A stretch of 30,180 nucleotides of DNA, from NCBI GenBank assembly GCA_002405515.1, contig DHLZ01000292.1:1-30180 (forward strand), in the 5' to 3' direction. The translations under genes and the position numbers were made by a program. How positions within the stretch are numbered: the stretch's first letter is position 1; each line of letters begins with the position of its first letter. Of the stretch, positions 7,131 through 15,833 are shown one piece after another. The stretch is from Planctomycetaceae bacterium UBA4655. GTDB taxonomy: Bacteria; Planctomycetota; Planctomycetia; Pirellulales; UBA1268. The notes beneath the pieces are model-generated. The model did not search any database and was not told where the DNA came from. It saw nothing but the letters and a program-made list of their open reading frames with translations.

Positions 7131-8903
7131 ATGCTGCCCGCGACGAAGGAGATGGAATTGAGCCGAATGATCCCGGGAATGGTCCGCCTCGTCGCGTTCG
7201 TGGCGATCATTGGCGGATTCCGCCTCGTCCATGCGGGCGCCCCGGCGGATTCGGGGCCTCCGGCGGAGTCGCCGCAGGAGGCCACCGTCGCGGGCATCCT
7301 CGCGCCGGCCGACACTACGAGCCCCCGCGACACGCTCCGCAGCTTCTGCGACTCGGTCGATCGGCTCCATGTCATCTTTCGCGAGACCGGCTCGATCCGT
7401 CAGGGCGAGTCGCAGGTGCTCTCGAAGCGGGCGGTCGCCTGCCTCGACCTGAGCGACATCGCGCCGTCGCTGTCGATGTCGAAGGGCCGCGAGGCGGCCG
7501 TCTGCCTCAAGGAGGTCTTCGATCGGATCGACCTGCCGGCCGCGGATGACATTCCCGGCGACAGCGCGGTCGCGAAGAATCCGCCGAAGCGGTGGAGGGT
7601 TCCCGGCACGGAGATCACGCTCGTGCGGATCGCGGATGGGCCGCGGGAAGGGGAGTATCTCTTCGACAAGGAGACGGTCGCCCGCGCCGTCGAGTTCTTC
7701 GACCGGGTGCGAAATCTTCCCTACAAGCCGACGGCGGGCAGCCCCGGCCTGCACCAGTGGTTCGCCACCCGCGGCGGCTGGATGATCCCCGACGCCTTCG
7801 TGCAGAGGCTGCCCGGCTGGGCGCATGCCGTCTGTCTCGGGGAAACGGTCTGGCAGTGGGCGGTCGCGGCGATCCTCGTTGCGGCGACGGTCGTGCTCCT
7901 GGGCGTGGCCCGCGGGATTTCGCGGCGGGCGGTCTCGGACATCGACCCGGATCACCCGGTGCGGCATGCGGCCGCGTTCGTGTTTCCGCTGGCGGCGATC
8001 GGGGGTTCGCTGCTGCTCGATTACGCCCTCACCTGGCAGGTTCGGTTCACGGGCGAAACGCTCTACGCCGCGAAGATCGTGCTGAAGGTGCTCATGTTCG
8101 CCGGCGTGATCTTCGGCGTCGTGGCGATGATCCGGGGCTTCGCCGAGGTCGTGATCCGCGCGAAGCGGCTGCGGCCGGAGGGGATCGACGGCCAGCTCGT
8201 GCGGCTCGCCTGCCAGGTCGCGACGTTCGTGGCCGTGGCCTGGCTGCTCATCGTCGGCGCCAACTCGATGGGCATCTCGGTCACGCCGCTCATCGCGGGC
8301 CTGAGCGTGAGCGGCCTGGCCGTGGCGCTTGCGGCGCAGTACACGGTCGAGAACCTCATCGCCGGCGTCGTGCTCTTCATCGACAAGCCCGTGCGGATCG
8401 GCGACACCTGCCAGTTCGGCGAGCTGAAGGGCACCGTCGAGCAGATCGGCCTGCGAAGCACGCGGATCCGCGGCGTCGACCGCACGCTCATCTCGATCCC
8501 GAACGCCGAGTTCGCGAAGCTGCGGCTCGTGAACTACACCCGCCGCGACCGCAGCCTCCTTCAGCACAGGATCGGCCTGACCTACGGGGCGTCGGCCTCG
8601 CAGGTCTGCGATGTCGTCGATCGCATCCATCACGCGATGCTCTCTCATCCGAGGATCGCCAACGAGCAGATCGAGGTGCAGTTCGTGGGGTACGGCGACT
8701 CGTCGCTCGACATCGAGATCGTCGGCTACGTGCTCACGAGCGACGGAGCGGTGTTCCTCGACGTGCAGCAGGAGATACTGCTTGCCATCATGGGAATCGT
8801 CGCGGAGGCCGGCTGCGACTTCGCCTTCCCCACGCGGACGCTTCACGTGGTCGGGCCGGCCGCGGCCGCGGAGCATCCGGTGTTCGCGAAGAAGGCCGCT
8901 TGA
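7131..8903 (+). CDS. MscS family mechanosensitive ion channel with extracytoplasmic N-terminal domain
   Basis: Predicted small-conductance mechanosensitive channel of the inner membrane, protecting against hypo-osmotic shock. The 590-residue protein has an N-terminal signal-like helix (about residues 14-35), a soluble segment of about 200 residues, then helices at about 237-260, 281-300, 313-335 and 359-380. The conserved pore helix and start of the beta domain follow at about 384-424 (LIAGLSVSGLAVALAAQYTV, then FIDKPVRIGD). The mixed alpha/beta vestibule domain follows to the C-terminus. The start is uncertain: ATG 7131, 7152 and 7167 are in frame. A TATGCT at 7130-7135 could be a promoter -10 box, and GAAGGAG at 7145-7151 lies between candidates, so the shorter starts are quite possible. 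The N-terminal extension resembles larger MscS variants rather than E. coli MscS. Confidence 0.88.
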   Translation: MLPATKEMELSRMIPGMVRLVAFVAIIGGFRLVHAGAPADSGPPAESPQEATVAGILAPADTTSPRDTLRSFCDSVDRLHVIFRETGSIRQGESQVLSKRAVACLDLSDIAPSLSMSKGREAAVCLKEVFDRIDLPAADDIPGDSAVAKNPPKRWRVPGTEITLVRIADGPREGEYLFDKETVARAVEFFDRVRNLPYKPTAGSPGLHQWFATRGGWMIPDAFVQRLPGWAHAVCLGETVWQWAVAAILVAATVVLLGVARGISRRAVSDIDPDHPVRHAAAFVFPLAAIGGSLLLDYALTWQVRFTGETLYAAKIVLKVLMFAGVIFGVVAMIRGFAEVVIRAKRLRPEGIDGQLVRLACQVATFVAVAWLLIVGANSMGISVTPLIAGLSVSGLAVALAAQYTVENLIAGVVLFIDKPVRIGDTCQFGELKGTVEQIGLRSTRIRGVDRTLISIPNAEFAKLRLVNYTRRDRSLLQHRIGLTYGASASQVCDVVDRIHHAMLSHPRIANEQIEVQFVGYGDSSLDIEIVGYVLTSDGAVFLDVQQEILLAIMGIVAEAGCDFAFPTRTLHVVGPAAAAEHPVFAKKAA

Positions 8904-8929
8904 GCCGCGATTTCCGGCCTACCGCGGCT
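8903..8929. terminator. Putative bidirectional terminator between mscS and the PQQ-repeat gene
   Basis: AGCCGCG (8903-8909) and CGCGGCT (8923-8929) form a 7-bp stem around a 13-base loop between the two convergent stop codons. No T-run is present on either side, so the role is tentative. Confidence 0.3.
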
Positions 8930-10244
8930 TCTCGATCCGGTAGATCGCCCGATCGGTCCGCAGGTAGATCGACCGGCCGAGCGGGACGGGCGTCGCCATG
9001 ATCTGGCCCTCGAGCCGGTTCGTCGCCACGAGGTCGTACGACCTGCCCGGCCGGAGCACGAACGTGTCGCCCTCGCGATTGGCGACATAGATCCGTCCGT
9101 CGGCGAAGACCGGCGAGGAGGAGAAGTTGCCGCCGACCCGCTCGGTCCAGCGAGGCTCTCCGGTCCGGGCGTCGAAGCAGCTCGCGATGCCGCGGTCGCT
9201 CACGGCGTAGAGTTCGTCGCCGACGACCAGGAGGGACGGCATCGACGGCGCCCCACGCTTCTGCCGCCAGGCGATCGACGGCGGCGAGTCCGCGGCGGAG
9301 AGCTTCCAGGCGAGGATCTCGGGCGAGTTGAAGCTCGTGCTCGTGAAGACGAGGCCATGGGCGGCCACCGGCTTGGGCACGACCGAGAACCCGAGCACGC
9401 CGTACTCCGCCTTCCAGAGTTCGCGGCCGGTCGCGGGGTCGTAGGCGTAGAGCCAGTCGGCCGCCGGGGAGATGAGCAGGTCCTGCCCGTCCAGCCCGAC
9501 CAAGAGTGGCGTGCCGTAGGCCTTCTTGAGATCGGGGTCGTCGCGGAGCGTGCCGCTGCGGGGCGTCTTCCATGCCACCCTGCCGGTCGCCGCGTCGAGC
9601 GCCGCGATGAACTGCGTGTCGCTGCCGTCGCAATGGACGACGAGCAGGCCGCCCCGGAGCACCGGCGTGCTGCCGGGGCCGTTGACGTGGTCGAGCCGAA
9701 GCTCGCGGTTGGCCCAGACGACCTTGGCCGATGCCGTGTCGATGCAGGCCGTGCCGTGGTCGCCGAAGTGGCAGTAGAGCCGGCCGTCGGCGAAGACCGG
9801 CGATGGGGAGGCGTAGGAATTGAGCGAGTGGATCGGCTGCGGGGCGTCGATCGCGAACAGTTCGACGTCGTGGAGGAGTTGTCCCGTCCGACGATCGACG
9901 CAGACCGCCCGGAGACTCACCGATTGGACGACGGCGAGCGGACCGGGATTCTTGACCCCCGCCAGCCGCTTCTCCCGCTCTTCGGCGGTGGCCTGCCGCT
10001 CGATCGCAGTCGTCATCCAGATGCGGTCGCCCGCGATCACCGGCGACGACCATCCGCGTCCGGGCAGGTCGGTCTTCCAGGCGACGTTTTCCGTCTCACT
10101 CCACGTGACCGGAAGATCATGGGCATCGACGGCGTGCCCGCTGCCATCCTGCCCCCGCCACGCGGGCCACTCGTCGGCCCGCAGCGCGCCGCACGCGAAC
10201 GCCGCGAGAGCCAGAGCGAATCGAAGTCGAGGGAAGAATCCCAT
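8919..10244 (-). CDS. Secreted PQQ-repeat (BamB-like) beta-propeller protein
   Basis: A 441-residue protein with a clear signal peptide (MGFFPRLRFALALAAFACGALRA at residues 1-23, cleavage probably before DEWPAWRG). The mature part carries repeated propeller blades with motifs such as FADGRLYCHFGDHGTACID, IAALDAATGRVAWKT, LYAYDPATGRELWKAEYG, IASCFDARTGEPRWTE and FADGRIYVANREG. DEWPAWRGQDGSG at the mature N-terminus is a common beginning of planctomycete PQQ-like proteins. Such propellers are usually protein-protein scaffolds; true PQQ dehydrogenase activity is unlikely as no quinone-site motifs are evident. The ATG at 10244 is backed by GGAGGTG (10250-10256), its GGAGG core lying 7 bases upstream. 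It appears monocistronic and converges with the mscS gene. The partner is unknown. Confidence 0.85.
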   Translation of the reverse strand: MGFFPRLRFALALAAFACGALRADEWPAWRGQDGSGHAVDAHDLPVTWSETENVAWKTDLPGRGWSSPVIAGDRIWMTTAIERQATAEEREKRLAGVKNPGPLAVVQSVSLRAVCVDRRTGQLLHDVELFAIDAPQPIHSLNSYASPSPVFADGRLYCHFGDHGTACIDTASAKVVWANRELRLDHVNGPGSTPVLRGGLLVVHCDGSDTQFIAALDAATGRVAWKTPRSGTLRDDPDLKKAYGTPLLVGLDGQDLLISPAADWLYAYDPATGRELWKAEYGVLGFSVVPKPVAAHGLVFTSTSFNSPEILAWKLSAADSPPSIAWRQKRGAPSMPSLLVVGDELYAVSDRGIASCFDARTGEPRWTERVGGNFSSSPVFADGRIYVANREGDTFVLRPGRSYDLVATNRLEGQIMATPVPLGRSIYLRTDRAIYRIEKPR

Positions 10245-10336
10245 GGGAACACCTCCGTGGCGACCGAGAGGATATCACCCCGAGCACGATGTTGTTGACT
10301 GTGGTTTTCGGCCGACTGAGCGCCATCCGGGTCCCG

Positions 10337-10494
10337 CGGAAGCCCGAGGCGCGAGCCGAGAGGGGCGTCAGGGTCGCTCAATGAGTCGGGTGATTTGGCA
10401 AAACAGCGTCCATTCCAAGCGTCTTTTGAGTGACTCGACGCCGGCCTTTCTGCACATCGTCAACTCCCCTCTCGGCTTGCGCCTCGGGCTTCCG
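10337..10494. repeat. 29-bp inverted repeat pair
   Basis: The arm at 10337-10365 is the reverse complement of the arm at 10466-10494 with a single mismatch in 29 positions, separated by 100 bp. The right arm contains the core GCGCCTCGGGCTTCCG (10479-10494), which recurs in the adjacent tandem repeat. No transposase gene lies between the arms. Confidence 0.8.
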
Positions 10495-10589
10495 TATGGG
10501 CCACTGTTCGCCTGCAGGGAAACTTGCGCCTCGGGCTTCCGTATGGGCCACTGTTCGCCTGCAGGGAAACTCGCGGCTCGGGCTTCCGT
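10476..10589 (+). repeat. 47-bp tandem repeat, about 2.4 copies
   Basis: Copy 1 at 10476-10522 and copy 2 at 10523-10569 are identical over 47 bp. A partial third copy at 10570-10589 differs at 2 of 20 positions (CTCGCGGCTCGGGCTTCCGT). Copies abut with no spacers, so this is not a CRISPR array. Confidence 0.9.
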
Positions 10590-10762
10590 GAAAGTCAGCA
10601 GGCAGAGTTGCCCGCAGAACAATGTCAACTACGTGATGCTCCCGGTAGTAACCGGCCTTCTGCCCCTCCGCCAAGCGGAGCCCCGGCCGTCGGCAGGGGC
10701 GGTCTCACATCGGTCCGGCGGGCACGGCAAAGCCCTTTTTCACGGGCGTCGGCGAAGCCGCG

Positions 10763-10791
10763 TTGCCTTGCGGCCGTTCAGCGGGTATCGT
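10763..10791 (+). promoter_or_regulatory. Possible rpmE promoter
   Basis: TTGCCT (10763-10768) and TATCGT (10786-10791) are 17 bp apart and each match four of six consensus positions. Transcription would begin about 3 bases before the rpmE ATG, and no ribosome-binding site is seen, so the message may be nearly leaderless. Confidence 0.35.
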
Positions 10792-10800
10792 TCCCTCATT

Positions 10801-11049
10801 ATGAAAGACGGCATCCATCCCAACTACGTCGATACGGTCGTCCGCTGCGGCTGCGGAAACACCTTCTCCACCCGCAGCACGCTGCCGGAGCTGAAGGTCG
10901 ACATCTGCAACGTCTGCCACCCGTTCTTCACCGGCAAGCTGAAGTTCGTCGATACGGCCGGTCGGATCGAGAAGTTCAAGTCGAAGTTCGCCGCCGCCGG
11001 CTACGCGAGCGTCAAGAAGGCCCGCAAGCCTGCGGCCGCCGCCGAGTAG
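10801..11049 (+). CDS. rpmE: 50S ribosomal protein L31 (zinc-binding type)
   Basis: Component of the large ribosomal subunit that bridges towards the small subunit. The 82-residue product matches L31 along its length: MKDGIHPNY at the start, the paired cysteines VRCGCGNTF and CNVCHPFFTGK that form the zinc site, then GRIEKFKSKF. It is therefore the C+ zinc-binding form rather than the zinc-free paralogue. The tail is extended by a basic Ala/Lys-rich segment (SVKKARKPAAAAE) compared with the 70-residue E. coli protein. ATG 10801 fits the family N-terminus exactly. A hairpin follows the stop, and prfA lies 66 bp downstream in the same direction, an arrangement common in bacteria. Confidence 0.97.
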   Translation: MKDGIHPNYVDTVVRCGCGNTFSTRSTLPELKVDICNVCHPFFTGKLKFVDTAGRIEKFKSKFAAAGYASVKKARKPAAAAE

Positions 11050-11053
11050 CGAA

Positions 11054-11071
11054 ACCGGACTGCCGTCCGGT
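11054..11071 (+). terminator. Hairpin after rpmE, likely terminator or attenuator
   Basis: ACCGGAC (11054-11060) and GTCCGGT (11065-11071) form a perfect 7-bp stem with a TGCC tetraloop, starting 5 bases after the rpmE stop. It is followed by CCTCCTTCG, only weakly T-rich, so it may separate rpmE from prfA only partly. Confidence 0.5.
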
Positions 11072-11115
11072 CCTCCTTCGTCGATGGACGCCGTGACGGA
11101 TCCCGACAGGGTGCC

Positions 11116-12210
11116 ATGGCTGGGCTGCGCGAGGAACTGGAACAGAAGCTGGCGAGATTCGAGTCGCTCGAACGCGATCTCCAGGATCCCGCCGTGCAGG
11201 CAGACGCCTCCCGGATGGCGGCCACCGCACGCGAACACGGATCGCTCGCGAAGCTCGTCACCAGGTACCGGCAGTTCGCCGACATGCAGCGTCGCGTTTC
11301 GGACGACGAGGATCTCGCCGCCGGCGGCGACGTGGAACTGCGGGAGCTGGCCGAGGCCGAGCTGCCGTCGCTCCGGGCCGAGCGAGACCGGCTCTGGGAC
11401 GAGCTCCTGGAGATGTCCGGCGACGACGAGGACGCGGCCCGCACGCGGTGCATCATGGAGCTTCGTGCCGGCACCGGGGGTGACGAGGCGGCGTTGTTCG
11501 TCAGGGATCTCTTCGAGATGTATCGCCGCCACGCGCTGGCCGAAGGTTGGAACGTCGAGATCCTCGACGCAAGCCCGACGGAGCTCGGTGGCTTCAAGGA
11601 GCTCGTGCTCGGCGTGTCGGGGGAGAACGTCTTTCGCCGTCTCCGCCACGAGAGCGGCGGCCACCGCGTGCAGCGGGTGCCCGACACGGAGGCGAAGGGG
11701 CGTGTCCACACCTCCGCCGCCACCGTCGCCGTGCTGCCGGAGCCCGAAGACGTGGAGGTGTCGATCTCGCCGGACGAGTATCGTAAGGACCTCTTTTGCG
11801 CGAGCGGCCCCGGCGGACAGCACGTGAACAAGACCGCCTCGGCCGTGCGGCTGACCCACCTCGAGACGGGGCTCGTCGTTCAGTGCCAGGACGAGAAGAG
11901 CCAGCACAAGAATCTCGCCAAGGCACTCCGCGTGCTCAAGACGCGGCTCTACGAGCTGCGCCGCTCGATCGAGCACGAGAAGCGGGCGACGGAGCGGCGC
12001 GAGCTCGTCGGTTCGGGCGACCGAAGCCAGCGGATCCGCACCTACAACTTCCCCCAGAACCGGCTCACCGACCACCGCATCAACGAGAACTTCCCGCTCG
12101 AGCAGATCGTGGGCGGCAGGCTCGGCCTCGTGATCGATGCGATCGAGGATCGGGAGCGGGCCCTGCGGCGAAGCCAGATGGAGGCGGCGCCCGCCGAGCA
12201 TCATGACTGA
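11116..12210 (+). CDS. prfA: Peptide chain release factor 1
   Basis: Recognises UAA and UAG in the ribosomal A site and triggers peptide release. The 364-residue protein has the usual length. An N-terminal helical domain (about 1-100) is followed by RAGTGGDEAALF (117-128). The codon-reading PxT motif lies in QRVPDTEAKGR (Pro 189, Asp 190, Thr 191), identifying RF1 rather than RF2, which has SPF. The catalytic GGQ is at 233-235 in SGPGGQHVNKT, and ECQDE-like VVQCQDEKSQHKN follows. ATG 11116 gives the normal N-terminus, though the ribosome-binding site is weak. The stop overlaps the start of prmC by 8 bases, so the factor and the enzyme that methylates its GGQ glutamine are probably translationally coupled. 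Confidence 0.97.
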   Translation: MAGLREELEQKLARFESLERDLQDPAVQADASRMAATAREHGSLAKLVTRYRQFADMQRRVSDDEDLAAGGDVELRELAEAELPSLRAERDRLWDELLEMSGDDEDAARTRCIMELRAGTGGDEAALFVRDLFEMYRRHALAEGWNVEILDASPTELGGFKELVLGVSGENVFRRLRHESGGHRVQRVPDTEAKGRVHTSAATVAVLPEPEDVEVSISPDEYRKDLFCASGPGGQHVNKTASAVRLTHLETGLVVQCQDEKSQHKNLAKALRVLKTRLYELRRSIEHEKRATERRELVGSGDRSQRIRTYNFPQNRLTDHRINENFPLEQIVGGRLGLVIDAIEDRERALRRSQMEAAPAEHHD

Positions 12211-13126
12211 TCGCCGGCCCGCGTCGTCGTCGTCGTCGCGTGATGCCGAGACCTGGACGGTCGGGAAGCTGCTCACCTGGACGACCCAGTGGCTCGCCGG
12301 GCGAGGCAGCGAGTCTCCCCGGCTCGACGCCGAGGTGCTCCTCGCGACGGTCCGTGGCTGCAGCCGGATCCTGCTCTACACCGCGTTCGACGAGGTCGTG
12401 CCCGACGGCGTTCGTGCTCGCTTTCGCGAGCTCGTGAAGCGGCGAGGGGACGGAGAGCCGGTCGCGTACCTCACCGGCACGAAGGAGTTCTTCTCGCTGG
12501 CGTTCGACGTGTCGCCGGCGGTGCTCGTGCCGCGTCCGGAGACGGAGCAGCTCGTCGTGCGGGCGATCGACCTCGTTCGCGGCGAAGGCTCGCCACGGAT
12601 CGCCGACGTTGGAACAGGCAGCGGTGCGATCGCCGTCACGCTCGCCAAGCACCTTCCATCCGCCGAGATCGTGGCGATCGACATCTCGCCGGCGGCCCTC
12701 ACCGTCGCGAAGGCCAACGCCGTGAAGCACGGCGTCGCCGACCGGATCGAGTTCGTGGAGTCGGATCTCTTCGCGAACGTCGGCCCGGGGCGGCCGTTCG
12801 ACCTCGTCGCGAGCAACCCCCCCTACGTGCGGGACGACGAGTTCGAGGGTCTGCCGCGGGACGTGAGGCTCCACGAGCCGAAGCAGGCCCTCGTGGCCGG
12901 GCCGACCGGGGTCGAGGTCATCGGTCGGCTGGCCGCGGAGGCCGCCGACCGGCTCTCCCCTGGCGGCTGGCTGCTGGTCGAGATCGGCCCGCCCGAGGCA
13001 TCCGAGGCGGCGGTGCGGTCGGTTGCCGGACTCCGTGGCGAGCCGACGCTCCGCGACCTCGCCGGCATCCCCCGCGTCCTGCAGGCGTGCCGGGACGGAT
13101 TTCCCAGTCGCGATCTGCTACCCTGA
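12203..13126 (+). CDS. prmC: Peptide chain release factor N5-glutamine methyltransferase
   Basis: S-adenosylmethionine-dependent enzyme that methylates the glutamine of the GGQ motif in release factors 1 and 2. The 307-residue product has an N-terminal helical domain (about 15-85), YLTGTKEFF, VLVPRPETEQLV, the SAM-binding motif ADVGTGSGAIAV (about 134-145) and the catalytic NPPY (205-208) in SNPPYVRDDEFEGL. I chose ATG 12203 because it overlaps the prfA stop (coupled translation) and fits the family length; the open frame extends further upstream but that part is prfA shadow. Residues 8-12 are a serine run encoded by consecutive TCG codons, a small low-complexity addition. comEC follows 25 bp downstream. 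Confidence 0.96.
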   Translation: MTDRRPASSSSSRDAETWTVGKLLTWTTQWLAGRGSESPRLDAEVLLATVRGCSRILLYTAFDEVVPDGVRARFRELVKRRGDGEPVAYLTGTKEFFSLAFDVSPAVLVPRPETEQLVVRAIDLVRGEGSPRIADVGTGSGAIAVTLAKHLPSAEIVAIDISPAALTVAKANAVKHGVADRIEFVESDLFANVGPGRPFDLVASNPPYVRDDEFEGLPRDVRLHEPKQALVAGPTGVEVIGRLAAEAADRLSPGGWLLVEIGPPEASEAAVRSVAGLRGEPTLRDLAGIPRVLQACRDGFPSRDLLP

Positions 13127-13151
13127 CCCCTCGCAGGAGCGAGAGGCAGCG

Positions 13152-15833
13152 ATGAGTTTTGGTCGCGTGGCGTCGGCGGCAGGTGAAAGGATCCTCCGCG
13201 GGTGGCGTGCCCTGGCCGGGTTGCTCGAGGCCCGGTCCCTCGATCCACCGCCACGGATGCCGCTCGTTCCGCTGGCGGCGGCGGTGCTCTGCGGTGGAGC
13301 CCTCGGCATAGTCCTGCCGGGCGGGCTCGCGCCGGTCGTCGGTGCGTGGGCCGCGGCCACCGGGCTGCTCGTCGTGTGGGCGTGGCTGCTCGCCGCGGGC
13401 CGCGAAAGGGCGGCGGGCCGCGTGCTGCTCGTGACGATCGGCGTCGCCGCCACCTCATGGTGCGGGTTCCAACGGGGGCTGTTCCCTCGGGAGGAACTGG
13501 CCTGGCGGCTCGACGAGCGGCCGAGGCCGATCGTCGTCGAGGGCGTCGCGCTCGAATCCCCCCGACTGCTGCCGAGAATGCTCCCGCCGGGAACCGAGCA
13601 TGCGGCCGACGCGATCGAGCCGGCAAGCGAGTTCACGCTCCGTGTCGAGCATGTCAGGGTCGGATCGTCGTGGAAGCGGGCGGGCGGGCGGGCGAGCGTC
13701 GTCGTCGATGGGAGTCGGCCTGCGATCGAGCCGGGCATGCGGGTTCGCGTGTTCGGCCGCGGCCTGCGGCCATCGCCCGCGTTCAACCCCAATGAGTTCG
13801 ATTTTCGTGAGAAGGCGAGAAACCTCGGATGCCTCTCGATCGTCAGGTGCCGCACGCCCGACTGCGTCGAGATCGTCGAGGCTGCGCCGTGGCACGCGAT
13901 TTCCGCATGGCTCGACCGCGTGCGGCGTTGGGGCATGCGACGGCTCGAGGCCGCGATCCACCCGGAACGGGCCGACTTCGCGCAGGCGCTGCTCCTCGGC
14001 AGCCGAGAGTCGCTCCCCCGCGAGGAGTCGCGGGCGTTTCTGGAGACCGGCACGGTGCACATCCTTTCGATCTCGGGGCTTCACGTCGGGATTCTCGCGG
14101 CCGCGCTCGCCGCCGTGCTGAGGGCCACGCCGCTGCCTCGCGGAGCCGGCCTCGCCGTCGTCGCGGCCTTCATCGGCGGCTACATGCTGCTCGTGCGGGC
14201 CGAGACTCCGGTCGTCCGGGCGACGCTCGTGGTCTGGCTCGCCTGCCTCGGCGCCGCCGTCGGGCGACGATCGGTCACGCTCAACTCGCTCGCGGCCGCG
14301 GCGATCGTCGTGTTTCTCTGGCGGCCCTCCGAGGTCTTCCGAGTCGGGACGCAGCTATCCTTCCTGTCGACGGGCATCCTCGTCGCGGCGGCGTCGGCCA
14401 TCGCGGTTCGCCGACCGACGGACGACCCGATTCAGCGGCTCATCGACCGCAGCCGTCCGATCTGGGAGAAGCGGCTGCGACGCGCCGGCCGCGGCATCGC
14501 GGAAGCCTTCATCGCCGGCGCGGCGGTCTGGGCGGCGACCACGCCGGTGACGGCGGCCGTCTTCCACGTCGTCAGCCCCGTCGCCCTCCTGCTCAACGTC
14601 GTCATCGCTCCGCTCGTCGCGGTCGCCATGGCAACCGGATTCCTCTGCCTGCTGGCATCGACGGTTTCCACCGCAGTCGGCGGGCTCTTCGGCGGACTGT
14701 GCGACGCGACGCTCCTCGGCGTGGAGACGTGCGTGCGGGCCGGGGCTACGCTGCCCGGCGGCCATGCCTGGGTCGCGGGCCCGCCCGGCTGGTGGGTGGC
14801 CGGCTGGTACGTGCTGCTCGCCGGGCTCGCCGCCGCCCTGCCCCGCCGGTGGCTTGAGCGGCCGATGCCCTGGCTGGCCTCCGCCGGAGCGTGGTGCGGC
14901 GTCGGCCTGCTGGCCACGATTCCCCAGATCGCAAACCCGGGGGGCCGCGGCTTCGAGATGGTGGCCGCCTCGCTCGGTCACGGACTCGGCGTCGTTGTGA
15001 AAACACCGGCCGGCTCGACCATGCTCTACGACGCCGGCAGGCTCGGGGCCGGCGGCGCCGCGGCCCGCGGCATCGCGGGGGTGCTCTGGAGCGAGCGGGT
15101 TCGCGGCATCGACTGCCTCGTTCTCTCCCACGCCGACACCGACCACTTCAACGGCGTTCCCGACCTGCTGGACCGGTTTCGTGTCGGACGGGTCGTGCTC
15201 TCGCGGGAATTTCTCGAGTCGGGCTCGCCGGCCGCCCGCGGACTGCTCGCGATGCTCGACGAGACGGGTGTGCCGGTCTCCGCCGTCCGGGCCGGCGAGG
15301 CTTTTGCGCTCGATTCGAGCTGCACCGTTCGCGTGCTCCATCCGACGGGCCGCGAGCCCCGGCAGAGCGACAACGAATCGAGCCTCGTGCTCGCGGTCGA
15401 GGCGAGCGGCCGGAGGCTCCTGCTTTCCGGCGACATCGAGGGGGACGCCGTGCACCGGCTCGTCGCACGGTCGCCGGAGCGGTGCGACGTGCTCGTCGCG
15501 CCCCACCACGGCACCGCCACGAGCCTGCCGCCGCTGCTGGCCGCCGCCACCCGGCCGCGGATCGTGGTCGTCAGCGGCGCCGGCGGTCCCTCCTGGAAGG
15601 AGGTCAAGCGGGCCTACACGGCTGCAGGAGAGGCCGGCCGCTCGCGGGTCCTCAAGACCGGCGGCGAGGGGGCGATCCGGATCCGGATGGCGGCCGATGA
15701 ACTCTCGATCGACCGCTACACGCCCGCCGGCTGGCAGCCCGACCGATACCGCCAGGCTGCCGCCACCAAGAGCAGCATGTTGGCCGCGAGGAACGCGAAG
15801 AATTCGGTCTGGCCGCCCTGGCCGAACCCGTAG
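13152..15833 (+). CDS. comEC: ComEC/Rec2-family DNA uptake channel protein
   Basis: Inner-membrane channel that carries single-stranded DNA into the cytoplasm during natural transformation. The 893-residue protein has N-terminal membrane helices with a DUF4131-like soluble part (about 30-260). Next comes the competence core with SISGLHVGILAA near residue 305 and further membrane helices to about 590. The C-terminal metallo-beta-lactamase-like domain has LSHADTDHFNG (Ser 659 to about 669), LLLSGDIEGDA and VAPHHGT, matching the predicted metal site. GAGAGG (13141-13146) supports ATG 13152. The gene follows prmC closely, but no other competence genes are here, so transformation itself is not shown. 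The last roughly 39 residues are read antisense to the ccsA coding end and look like a run-on tail. Confidence 0.92.
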   Translation: MSFGRVASAAGERILRGWRALAGLLEARSLDPPPRMPLVPLAAAVLCGGALGIVLPGGLAPVVGAWAAATGLLVVWAWLLAAGRERAAGRVLLVTIGVAATSWCGFQRGLFPREELAWRLDERPRPIVVEGVALESPRLLPRMLPPGTEHAADAIEPASEFTLRVEHVRVGSSWKRAGGRASVVVDGSRPAIEPGMRVRVFGRGLRPSPAFNPNEFDFREKARNLGCLSIVRCRTPDCVEIVEAAPWHAISAWLDRVRRWGMRRLEAAIHPERADFAQALLLGSRESLPREESRAFLETGTVHILSISGLHVGILAAALAAVLRATPLPRGAGLAVVAAFIGGYMLLVRAETPVVRATLVVWLACLGAAVGRRSVTLNSLAAAAIVVFLWRPSEVFRVGTQLSFLSTGILVAAASAIAVRRPTDDPIQRLIDRSRPIWEKRLRRAGRGIAEAFIAGAAVWAATTPVTAAVFHVVSPVALLLNVVIAPLVAVAMATGFLCLLASTVSTAVGGLFGGLCDATLLGVETCVRAGATLPGGHAWVAGPPGWWVAGWYVLLAGLAAALPRRWLERPMPWLASAGAWCGVGLLATIPQIANPGGRGFEMVAASLGHGLGVVVKTPAGSTMLYDAGRLGAGGAAARGIAGVLWSERVRGIDCLVLSHADTDHFNGVPDLLDRFRVGRVVLSREFLESGSPAARGLLAMLDETGVPVSAVRAGEAFALDSSCTVRVLHPTGREPRQSDNESSLVLAVEASGRRLLLSGDIEGDAVHRLVARSPERCDVLVAPHHGTATSLPPLLAAATRPRIVVVSGAGGPSWKEVKRAYTAAGEAGRSRVLKTGGEGAIRIRMAADELSIDRYTPAGWQPDRYRQAAATKSSMLAARNAKNSVWPPWPNP

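Larger units (their letters stand above)
10245..10800. other. 556-bp gene-free region rich in repeats
   Basis: Between divergently oriented genes (the PQQ-repeat gene leftwards, rpmE rightwards). Open frames here on both strands show no ribosome-binding site or recognisable domain and are explained by the repeats. Contents: an inverted repeat with 29-bp arms, a 47-bp tandem repeat, small hairpins CCGGT-AGTA-ACCGG (10642-10655) and CTCCGC-CAA-GCGGAG (10666-10680), and a possible rpmE promoter at the right edge. Confidence 0.7.

Noticed and set aside
10476..10589. CRISPR-like repeats
   Set aside because: The 47-bp copies abut directly with no unique spacers, there are only about 2.4 copies and no cas genes are nearby; it is a plain tandem repeat.
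10524..11096. Plus-strand open frame of 190 codons overlapping rpmE
   Set aside because: It begins within the tandem repeat and runs out of frame through rpmE, which is a certain gene; no independent coding evidence.
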